Shown: one piece after another, positions 1 through 10,800 of the stretch
Layout of the letters: the number at the start of each line of letters is the position of its first letter
Numbering within the stretch: the stretch's first letter is position 1
Notes under the pieces: generated by a model
The model's database searches: none
Seen by the model: only the letters and a program-made list of their open reading frames with translations
What the model was told of the DNA's origin: nothing
From: Patiria pectinifera
Lineage: Eukaryota > Echinodermata > Asteroidea > Valvatida > Asterinidae
Length of the DNA stretch: 64,000 nucleotides
Direction: 5' to 3'
Assembly: GCA_029964075.1 (NCBI GenBank)
Contig: CM057141.1
Span: 15,810,001 to 15,874,000, forward strand
Translations under genes and position numbers: made by a program

Positions 1-439
1 CTTAAAAATATTATTATAATAAGCGCTTCTAGTCAGTTTCCCTTTGGGGTTTATTTGAAACATTATTCCATTTTTATTAGAAGTTTTGAACAAGGGCAGA
101 ACCAGGCGCGGAAAAGAAGGGAAAGCATATTTAAGTGTTTTTTAACGTACAGTGTACATGTATACCAGTAAGTACGTGATCCATTTGAGGGAAGTATGTT
201 TTCATTACCCAACCTGGATATGATTATTGTTGACATAAATCTGAAAAAACCTGGGCCAGTGTCTTATCACTATTGTTGCCTGTTTAATGAAATCGATCTC
301 TACCAGCTCAATAAATAACTATTATATCAAATAAGTGTTGCCTTTTTATTGTCCATTTCTTTTTCATTAAAAATCAATGCATTTGTATCAAATTGTTTAA
401 AAATTAACATGAACACTGCTTTTAGTAATGGAATATTGG
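1..439. other. Intergenic sequence, no gene seen
   Basis: AT-rich single-copy-looking sequence left of the satellite array. I see no coding exon, RNA gene or clear repeat. Confidence 0.5.
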
Positions 440-3242
440 AAATATGCATTATATTGAAATTTCCAGTGGTTTTTGCAGCTCGACCCATATTGGAATAATG
501 ACCCACATTGGAACAGTGCATTGTATTGCAATTTCCAGCCGTTTTCGCAGCTCGACCCATATTGGAATAATGACCCATATTGGAATTATGCATTGTACAG
601 CCTTTTGCAGCGGGTTTTGCAGCTTGACCAATATTGGAATATTGACCCATATTAGAATAATGCATTGTAGAGCCATTTCCAGCCGTTTTTGCAGCTCTAC
701 CCATATTGGAATAAGGACCCATATTGGAATAATCCATTGTAAAGCCATTTGCAGCGGGTTTTTGCAGCTCGACCCATATTGGAATAAGGACCCATATTGG
801 AATAATCCATTGTAAAGCCATTTGCAGCGGGTTTTGCAGCTCGACCCATATTGGAATAATGACCCATATTGGAATAATCCATTGTAAAGCCATTTGCAGC
901 GGGTTTTGCAGCTCGACCCATATTGGAATATTGACCCATATTAGAATAATGCATTGTACAGCCATTTCCAGCCGTTTTTGCAGCTCTACCCATATTGGAA
1001 TCAGGACCCATATTAGAATAATCCATTGTAAAGCCATTTCCAGCCGTTTTTGCAGCTCTACCCATATTGGAATAAGGACCCATATTGGAATAATCCATTG
1101 TAAAGCCATTTGCAGCGGGTTTTTGCAGCTCGGCCCATATTGGAATATTGACCCATATTAGAATAATGCATTGTACAGCAATTTCCAGCCGTTTTTGCAG
1201 CTGAACCCATATTGGAATCAGGGCCCATATTGAAATAATCCATTGTAAAGCCATTTCCAGTGGTTTTTTGCAGCTCGACCCATATTGGAATATTGACCCA
1301 TATCGGAATAATGTATTGGACAGCCATTTGCAGCGGGTTTTGCAGCTCAACCCATATTGGAACGAGGACCCATATTGGAATAATCCATTGTAAAGCCATT
1401 TCCAGCCGTTTTTGCAGCTCTACCCATATTGGAATAAGGACCCATATTGGAATAATCCATTGTAAAGCCATTTGCAGCGGGTTTTTGCAGCTCGACCCAT
1501 ATTGGAATAAGGACCCATATTGGAATATTCCATTGTAAAGCCATTTCCAGTGGCTTTTTGCAGCTCGACCCATTTTGGAATATTGACCCATATCGGAATA
1601 ATGTATTGTACAGCAATTTGCAGCGGGTTTTGCAGCTCAACCCATATTGGAATGAGGACCCATATTGGAATAATCAATTGTAAAGCCATTCCAGCCGGTT
1701 TTGCAGCTCAACCCACATTGGAATAATGACCCATATTGGAATAATCCATTGTAAAGCCATTTCCAGCCATTTTTGCAGCTCTACCCATATTGGAATAAGG
1801 ACCCATATTGGAATAATCCATTGTAAAGCCATTTGCAGCGGGTTTTGCAGCTCGACCCATATTGGAATATTGACCCATATTAGAATAATGCATTGTACAG
1901 CCATTTCCAGCCGTTTTTGCAGCTCTACCCATATTGGAATAAGGACCCATGTTGGAATAATCCATTGTAAAGCCATTTCCAGCCGTTTTTGCAGCTCTAC
2001 CCATATTGGAATAAGGACCCATATTGGAATAATCCATTTTAAAGCCATTTGCAGCGGGTTTTTGCAGTTCGACCCATATTGGAATAAGGACCCGTATTGG
2101 AATAATCCATGGTAAAGCCATTTGCAGCCGTTTTTGCAGCTCTACCCAAAATGGAATAAGGACCCATATTGGAATAATCCATTGTAAAGCCATTTCCAGC
2201 CGTTTTTGCTGCTCGACCCATATTGGAATCAGGACCCATATTGGAATAATCCATTGTAAAGCCATTTCCAGTGGCTTTTTGCAGCTCAACCCATATTGGA
2301 ATAAGGACCCATATTGGAATAATCCATTGTAAAGCCATTTCCAGTGGCTTTTTGCAGCTCAACCCATATTGGAATGAGGACCCATATTGGAATAATCAAT
2401 TGTAAAGCCATTCCAGCCGGTTTTGCAGCTCGACCCATATTGGAATATTGCCCCATATTGGAATTATGCATTGTAAAGCCATTCCAGCCGGTTTTGCAAC
2501 TGGACCCATATTGGAATAATGACCCATATTGGAATAATCCATTGTAAAGCCATTTCCAGCCGTTTTTTCAGATCTACCCATATTGGAATAAGGACCCATA
2601 TTGGAATAATCCATTGTAAAGCCATTTACAGCCGTTTTTGCAGCTCGACCCATATTGGAATAATGACCCATATTGGAATAATCCATTGTAAAAGCCATTT
2701 TCAGCCGGTTTTGCAGCTCGACCCAGATTGGAATATTGACCCATATCGGAATAATGTATTGTACAGCCATTTCCAGCCGTTTTCGCAGCTCGTCCCATAT
2801 TGGAATAATCCATTGTAAAGCCATTTCCAGCCATTTTTGCCCATTTTTGACTCATATTGGAATAAGGGCCCATATTGGAATTATCCATTAAATAGCCATT
2901 TCCAGCCATTCTTGCAGCACGACCCATATTGGAATAATGACCCACATTGGAATAATGCATTGTATAGCCATTTCCAGCCGTTTGACTCATATTCGAATAG
3001 TGACCCATATTGGAATGATATATTGTATCGCAATATCCAGCCGTTTACGCAGCCCGACCCATATTTGAATAGTGACCCATATTGGAATAATGTATTGTAT
3101 AGCCATTTCCAGCCGTTTTTGCAGCTCGACCCATATTACAATAATGACTCATATTGGAATAATGTATTGTATTGCAATATCCAGCCGTTTTCGCAGCCCG
3201 ACCCACATTTGAATAGTGACCCATATGGGAATAATGTATTGT
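440..3242. repeat. Satellite array, ~72-bp unit, ~39 copies
   Basis: The motif GCAGCTCGACCCATATTGGA recurs about every 72 bases (for example near 764, 836 and 908). Each unit holds two copies of CCCATATTGGAATAA, then CCATTGTAAAGCCATT and a variable CCAGCCGTTTTTGCAG or GCAGCGGGTTTTGCAG segment. So the array has an inner ~18-bp repeat nested in a ~72-bp repeat. Units differ by scattered substitutions and small indels and become more divergent after about 2,830. Because 72 is a multiple of 3, long open frames arise on both strands. They are repeats of the satellite and not genes. Confidence 0.95.
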
Positions 3243-3705
3243 CGATTTGTCGATTTTAATCATGCGCATCAATCTTTTTTTTTCCCCAAATGTTCCGCGG
3301 TAGCTCCAACAGCGCCCTCTATTGCTGCACCTCCTCAATTTTGTTTACCAAAGAGCACCAAGGAATGGGAAATTGCATCAAGGCAAATGATCGAGAGCAC
3401 CAAGGCAAATTATGGAGGACACCAATGTACATGAGGACACCAAAAAAGCAAAATAGTACCCCACCTTGTCTGTACAATCCAAGCTTGAAGAAAAAAAAAA
3501 AGCAAAAAAAAAAAACAGCCGCGTCCCCGCGTCAATTCCAGAACTTTGGTCTGACCAGAGACCGAATATTTTTTTTTGGCCTAATGACCAATATTGGAAT
3601 AATGCATATTACGATTTCCAGCCGTTTTCACAGCCCGACCCATAATTGAATAGTGACCCATATTCAAATAATGTGCGTAATACTAATAGATAATTTGACA
3701 CATTA
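3243..3705. other. Non-satellite insert and one outlying satellite remnant
   Basis: The array stops at about 3,242. About 340 bases of unrelated sequence with poly(A)-rich stretches (near 3,490-3,520) follow. One decayed satellite unit then returns at about 3,586-3,672, with CCAATATTGGAATAATGCAT and CCAGCCGTTTTCACAGCCCG. This is what an insertion into the edge of the array, or array decay, would leave. No gene is seen. Confidence 0.6.
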
Positions 3706-3735
3706 TTTATTCATTTATTTATTCATTCATTTATT
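3706..3735 (-). terminator. Candidate poly(A) signal cluster for ACSF3
   Basis: Several overlapping TTTATT hexamers (AATAAA on the minus strand) lie about 700 bases past the ACSF3 stop codon. Another AATAAA on the minus strand is at 3968-3973. Which one is used cannot be told from sequence alone. Confidence 0.35.
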
Positions 3736-4122
3736 ATCGGGCAAACAAGATATAAAGGAATCTCCACACAATTAAAAATATTTTCGAAATATATATTCAT
3801 GTATGATAAGTCTCGATTGCACTCAATTGTTTTTAACTTTGGAGCAAACACTAGTACAAGCATGAGATTTTCCAAAATTTTCTCTGAAATCAGATTTGAA
3901 TCTGAGAGAAAGACATTATTAGTATCTATAAATATGCACCATTCAGACATATTATCAATTTTCAGACTTTATTTAAACTGACAATCTCAACCCTGCTAGA
4001 AGTATAAAAAGGAAATTTGAAAATTATCACATTTAGGTAAATTTGGCATGTTATAAAGTTTTGATATAAATGTGCATTACTACAAGGAGACATTTAGTAG
4101 AAAATACATGTAGTTTGTGTCT

Positions 4123-4387
4123 TTAAGCAGTTCACGCCGGGATTATTTTGACAAGAACGAAATGCGACATGGGATTTTCACTCGACCTCAAGCCAGGCGG
4201 GTTGAAGCCATCACCCTCTGGCAGCACATTCATACTCCCTGCCTTGCTCGCTGCGAATGGTTCACTGGCAGATATTTCCGGCCTCGAACCCTATACATTT
4301 TGTATGTTTATCTGTCATCCATTCCGAATGCCGCAAATCTTTTGCGTGTATACGTGTTGTATTGCATGTTCGGCGCGAACTGGATAA
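4123..4387. mobile_element. TTAA-type MITE, family 1 copy A, in ACSF3 3' UTR
   Basis: It starts TTAAGCAGTTCACGCCGGGA and ends GGCGCGAACTGGATAA, an inverted repeat. Its interior (GACCTCAAGCCAGGCGGGTT, GCCATCACCCTC) matches the reverse complement of the element at 9895-10137. The right-hand TTAA has decayed to ATAA. It lies 35 bases beyond the ACSF3 stop codon, so it is probably transcribed as part of that 3' UTR. TTAA target duplications suggest piggyBac-type mobilisation (inference). Confidence 0.85.
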
Positions 4388-4422
4388 TGTCATTTGTTGC
4401 AAAGCCACTTCTGACACCACTT

Positions 4423-4835
4423 TCATTCCAGCTCGAAAACCTCTCTGAGCAGCTGTTTCTTGTTCACTTTGCCCATGGCATTGCGCGGCATGGCCTCAAG
4501 AACTCTCATCTCGGTCGGGATCGTGTAGGGCGCCATGCGGTCCCTGGCCCAGGCTCGCAGCTCTGGCAGCGTCAGTGATGATGACGATGATGATAACGAT
4601 GACGATGTTGATGTTGTCGATTTTGCATTGCCTTGAAGTACCACCACTGCCGCCACGCGCTGGCCCCACGTCACGTCTGGCACACCCACCACTGCACACT
4701 CCGCGATTCTGTCGTGGGCCAGTAAGTGGCGCTCTACGTCCAGCGCGCTGATCTTGTAGCCTCCGCTTTTGATGATGTCTACAGACGTCCTGCCTAGGAT
4801 CCGGTAAACGCCATCTTGGTAGGATGCAGTGTCCC
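4423..4835 (-). CDS. ACSF3: ACSF3 coding exon 5 (last)
   Basis: Acceptor TTTTTTCAG then GGGACACTGC. It completes the split Gly485 and encodes residues 486-621, ending in EVFELE and a TGA at 4425-4423. It carries the A8 motif, the C-terminal AMP-binding subdomain and catalytic Lys607. Confidence 0.95.
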
Positions 4836-7800
4836 CTGAAAAAATTGTAAGAACCTTTAATTGCAATAACCCTAATAAAACTTGTTATTTAAATTATCGA
4901 GCTTTTTATTTAAAATTACTTATAGTGCAAAATTCAGGGGGTTTTTTTTCCCCAAATTTTAAACAACCCATGGATTACTGCACTCTGAGATTATATTAGT
5001 TTCTTGGCACTCGACTTAATTTGACTTGTGACTTAACTTGTAATCTTTCAAGTGATTTGACTTATGACAAAGGCATTGGTTCACAACTTTTCACTCCTAT
5101 TACCTTGTGACTTGACTTGTGATCTGACAAGTGATTTGACTTGTGACTAAACTTGTGATCTTTCAAGTGATTTGACTTTTGACAAAGGCATTGGTTCATA
5201 AGTGTTCATTCCTATTACCTTGTGACTTGTGATCTGACAAGTGATTTGACTTGTGACTTAACTTGTGATCTTTCAAGTGATTTGACTTTATATGACAAAG
5301 GCATTGGTTCACAACTGTTCATTCCTATAACCTTGTGACTTGACTTGTGATTTGACTTGTGACTTAACTTGTGATCTTTCAAGTGATTTGACTTTATATG
5401 ACAAAGGCATTGGTTCATAACTGTTCATTTCTATTACCTTGTGACTTGACTTGTGATCTGGCAGGTGATTTGACTTGTGACTTAACTTGTGATCTTTCAA
5501 GTGATTTGACTTATGACAAAGGCATTGGTTCATAACTGTTCATTCCTATTACCTTGTGACTTGACTTGTGATCTGGCAAGTGATTTGACTTATGATTTGA
5601 CTAGTGACATCCTTCGTGTACTATTCGGCACAAAAACGAAGCACCCCAAAACACATGTACATGTGACTTGACTCATCTCAATTCACAAAACTGAATTCAG
5701 ACCCAAGTCACAAGCTCCAAAAACACGTTTAAAATAATTGCCAAATCTTTGTGTAGTAGGGATACTGTTCTGCCTGCGATAGTCAATTGCTTTCCTATAA
5801 TACACTGTGAAAATGGCCTGCACCCAATTTCAGGAAGCGCTGTCACACACATCGTAACACGAGTTACGACGCGTAACACATCACAACTTGGGACACATCG
5901 TATGATCCATTTCATGAAACTTGCGGTGTGTTGAACGCGTCGTAAGTTCCTCTGCAAAACGGCCTTAAACAAGTCGCAAGTTACGACGTGTCTAGTGGTC
6001 ATCACAAAATAAGAAGCATTTTTTTCTTGGCAATTTTTCTGCCAAAAATACATTAACGAGACTATAATACTGAGTGTGTAAAGTTGTGAGGGTGTCAAGT
6101 TGTAAAATAGAAAATACATTGAAATAATTATGAATTAGCGTGGAATATTGCAGTCAAAATTTTACAGTAGTTATACCGGCCACTGAGAGCTTCTTTTTCC
6201 TTTAAAATTGCATCACACGTCTGCCATTTTGTTTTACGTTTTAAGACTTGTTGAGAGGGGATCCAACGACTCTTTGTCAAATGTTGGACAACTATTTACT
6301 GTACGCTGAACAAATACATCAAACAGTCACAATGAGCTACAAATATACCTACGACACGGCGCACTTATGACATGTTTTGTGAAATGGATCGCAGGACGCA
6401 TCGCAGCTGCGACGCATCGCAGGGATACGACGCATCCCAGCGCTGCGATGCATCGTAAGTTACAATGAGTTTCAAGAAATCGGGTGCAGGCAGGAGTGAA
6501 GGCACCCGCTTTGCTCAAAACCCTACCTGTTTTGAACCAGGCATCATCGGTGAAGGCTTCGGCCGTGTCGTCCGGTCGGTTCCAGTATTCCTTGAAGCCA
6601 GCCGGTCCTCTGACCTGAAGCTCACCTTCTGTGACCTCTGACCCCACTGTGACCTTTGAGCCTTTGGAATTACCGCTGACACAGATGTCGCCGTTGCCAG
6701 TGACGATGCGCACATCAACAGTTGGAAATGGATTCCCAACTGCACCTATTTGGGGAAAAGTCACAGAATTCAACATTATTCTACTGCAGCTGTGTAGTTA
6801 AAGTAGGAATTAAACAGTTTGAAATTTCTGATTGCGCATTTTCAATTTGTCCTCCATCTAATGCAAACCAAAACCTCACCATCCCTTGAAACCTTTCTCA
6901 GCGAGCAAACAGTGAAATACACAGATATACTCTGTTGCACTGTCCTACACAATCATTCCATGTAAAGTCTTCGGTGCGTCCCACTGTGGGTTTCAAGCAC
7001 CTACATGTACATGCACCTGATTCAGTGGGTTTGTCCTGGAATGTCATTCTGGGGTTTTCTATCAACCCTAACCCTGCCAGACGCAACACAGTGTATCAGG
7101 TGTAAAAGTCTGATGCACTTTGATGCATTCAGCTATTCAACACCAGGGCATACATGGCCGCATTCTGAGAGCTAGTCCCATTGAACAATGCACCAGTTGT
7201 ATCCTGCTGCAGTTGGCAGTCTGGCCTTGAGACTTTTGACCTGATGGATCTTGCTACACGATGCAGGCTTATCATTTTGACAAGTGTTGCTTGTTACTGC
7301 ATTCGGCAGGATTTCTAACCAAAATACCCTGGAGGGTCAGGGTTCATCAAATTAAGGGACCTTACAGGCTAGAAGGAAGTCGATAGACTCGTGTGGGCCA
7401 ATTGCTGAGAAAAATAAATAAATAAATAAACACTGTGTTGTTTCCACAAAGCTGTCGTGATTGGTCATACACCACCATCTACTGTCAATGCCTTAAGTCC
7501 ACATAAAGACAGGCAGCGCCCTCAAAACGTCCAAAACAAATTTGGTTGTTATGCTTCTTTCTTCCCCGGCGATGCTTTTTTTCCCTATAAACAACTCCAG
7601 GCTCGCGATTGCTGTACACTCACAAGGCCCCCTGCAATGGAGAATCCATTTCGAACGCCACTGCAGAAAGCAATTGTCTGCCCCATGACGGATAATCTGA
7701 TCAATGCTTTCGCCACTGAAAGGGGCCTTCGTGATAGACTTGATAGCGTGCTCTGATTGGTTTATTGGCATACTTTCCAAGAACCTACCCAATGAGAAGG

Positions 7801-10800
7801 CAGAGTGCATGTTATGTTGGTGTGTAGTTATTATGAGTTGACCCCTGCATCAGAGGGTCGTGAAGACAACGCTGGCCATTCTCAAACTCGATATCAGACG
7901 CAGATTCCTTTATATTCTGATCTCCTAATGCAGCCGTTCCCAACCCCTCACATCACAGTCAAGCTGGCACAGCATGAAAGGGTGCTATCAACATGATGAA
8001 TTGAATTCAGTATTGGGAACGTCGGCACTCAGACCAAAGAAATTCCGAGCATACCTCACGTGCTCCCATTAGCTTGAATGCAGCACGTTTGAGGCAGGCT
8101 CGGAAATTCTCAGGTCCAAGTGCCAACGTTCCCAAAGCCTGGATGTGATTCATCGTGTTGATATAGTGCCCTCAACCACCCGCATTAGGGGAACAAAAGA
8201 CAAATCCAGCCTTGGACAAAGACTAACTCACCTGGGATCCTGAGACCATGTACTGGGTTAGACAACACCATGCCTAATTCCGTCATCCCGTACCGTTCCA
8301 GTAATCGGTGACCCGTGATGGCCTCCCAGTGCTTGAGTACAGGCTGAGGCAGAGCTGCTGAACCTGAAATCATCAACCTACAAGAAAATAATTCACAGAT
8401 ATTTAAAACGTTGTTCCAGTGAAGGAAGAACTTTCAAGTTTCTCTGAAGGCAGTAGGAAATATAAGGAGGCTATTCATCCTTACTCGCACCTGAGAAGCT
8501 GCAATTGATACTAACTTTGATTCAAGTGAAGAGAGTTCTGGAATTTGAAGCTATCAAGTGAATGAGAACAGAAATCAAGGCTCGACCTTTTAACACTTTG
8601 ACTGCTGCGCCCGAATATACTCGGGATAGCTTTACACCCCGGCAGGTGCTATGCCCGAGTATACTCGGGATAGCAGTAAACGTTGTGCTGCCCTCTGTTG
8701 AACAACAATTGGTTGTTCAACAGAGGGCAGCACAACGTTTACTGCTATCCCGTGCATATACTCGGGCATAGCACCTGCCGGGGTGTAAAGCTATCCCGAG
8801 TATATTCGGGCGCAGCAGTCAAAGTGTTAATAATTTGGGAGGCTAATCATCCTTACTCGCAGCTGAGAAGCTGAATTGCGAAGGACGCGGCTACAACGTG
8901 GTCGAGCCTCTGGCATGTAAAGGCAGCCAGCCACATTGACCCATATATGACCACAAAGCACAGCCTGAGATCGAAAGTGTTTGGTTTTTCCGGAGGAAGG
9001 AAACCGAAAGGCCAGGAAAAAAAACCTTGTGGCACAGGAAAGAACCAACACACAAGTCTACTCGCGTATGGTATGTATGGTCCGCGGACTGGATTCGAAC
9101 CAGGGCCACAGTGGTGAGAGTCGAGTCCTTTACGCACAAGCCACCCATGCCACCCAATTTAATGCCACCAAATTGTTAAATGACTGTGAGCTGGACTCGT
9201 GTGCTGTGGTACACTGGTTCAAACCCTGTATGGGGAACATTTTCACCGCCTATAAACGGTATTCTGTGAGGGTATCCGTCTTGAGCTGCTGCTTAAAACT
9301 GGTCTCATGGCCTGAGGAACACGAGGTAATATACTTTGTAAAGCACTTGGAGACTTTGACAAAGAGTGATATGTGTAAGAGCCAATTTAAGTTCATTTTT
9401 CATAGACAGCCTTTCTAAACAGAAAGACCAATGGACAAACAGACCAATGCCCTGAAAGTGTCCTCACCTAATTCGGTCTCTCAATTTGGCCTTGATGAAG
9501 GCCCTGACCTTTTGACCTTTGAACCTCGACTCGAAGCCTTCAATCAGCTTGGCATACATGGTGGGGACGCCCATGAACAGGTTGATTCTCGGCTCAGAGT
9601 CATCAAGGAGCCTGTCCCATACCTAAATGAATTAAAAACCCAAACAAAATCTTACCTTAAGTTTTTATTACATTTTTCAACAAACATCTTGAGCAGTACA
9701 CATCCACCTGAGCCGAAACTTAATGCTCGTAAGTCACATCATGACGACGACGACAAATTGAAAATTTTTGGGAGATAATTTTACAGTTTATGTTTAAACA
9801 TTCTTTCCAAAATTTTACGCAAACAAAAACGAGCTAAGCTAAATAAGCACACTAACATTGATTTTGCACTTATTACGAACAGATATCTTAATCTTTAACC
9901 AGTTCACGCCGGAGGCCGTGTATATTTTGCGGTATTCGGAAGGGATGACAGATAAACACGCAGGGAGCGAGGCCGGACAAATCTGTCAGCGATTCGCTTG
10001 CAGCGAGCGAGGCTGGAAAAATATGAGTGTGCTGCCCGAGGGTGATGGCTTCAACCCGCCTGGCTTGAGGTCAAGTGAAAAGTAATCCCGCACCTCGTTC
10101 TATTCTTGTCAAAATGATCCCGGCGTGAACTGGTTAAGTATACATAGATGTAAATGTACATGGAAATAATCAAAATCCTTGACAAGTACTGTGCTGTTCC
10201 CTTTTTTTTCACTGCCCTCCAAAAGAAATATACCAAAACATAAATTAATTAATACTGTAGATTGTCAAATTTCTGCTAATTTGATTGGTTTGCACTCCCC
10301 TCCTAAAATGCGCAATATCAGACTTAAAAAAATGTCCTTACCCTGTCCACATCAAACTGTGGCATCAAGACACACGTCGCCCCACACCACAGCGGGCACG
10401 CCAAGGCGTTGACCACTCCGTGGACATGATGCAGAGGCAGCACATGGAGAAGGACATCTTGTGCTGACCAGCACCAGGCCTTTAGCATCATTGAGATCTG
10501 GGCTTGCAAGGCGGCAAATGTCGTCACCACGCCCTTCGGTGGCCCCGTCGTTCCACTGGTGTATACAATCATCGCCTTGCGATTCTTCCAACGTATCTGA
10601 CTCCATTTCTGAGTCAGCGTTGACTTGTCAATCAACTGGGAATCATCCCAACTACAGTTGGATGCCGTCACAATGTCTGGCACTGCGACCGGTGCATTGT
10701 TATTGTGTTGAGAAAGTATGTGCAGTTCATTTGAAGTTCTGCTTCGTCTTGTGACGAGGGCCTCTTCATTTAAGATCAACACTCTGAGATTGTTTTTCTC

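Noticed and set aside
327..2824. Many long open frames on both strands
   Set aside because: All are translations of the ~72-bp satellite; the period keeps frames open. No start context, splice sites or non-repeat protein segment.
440..3242. CCATATTGG words as SRF (CArG) sites
   Set aside because: The consensus needs six A/T between CC and GG; these have five.
5010..5608. CRISPR-like array
   Set aside because: The spacers are themselves repeats, and the context is an animal intron.
9080..9157. Functional tRNA gene
   Set aside because: B-box match only; no convincing cloverleaf, and a SINE tail lies nearby.
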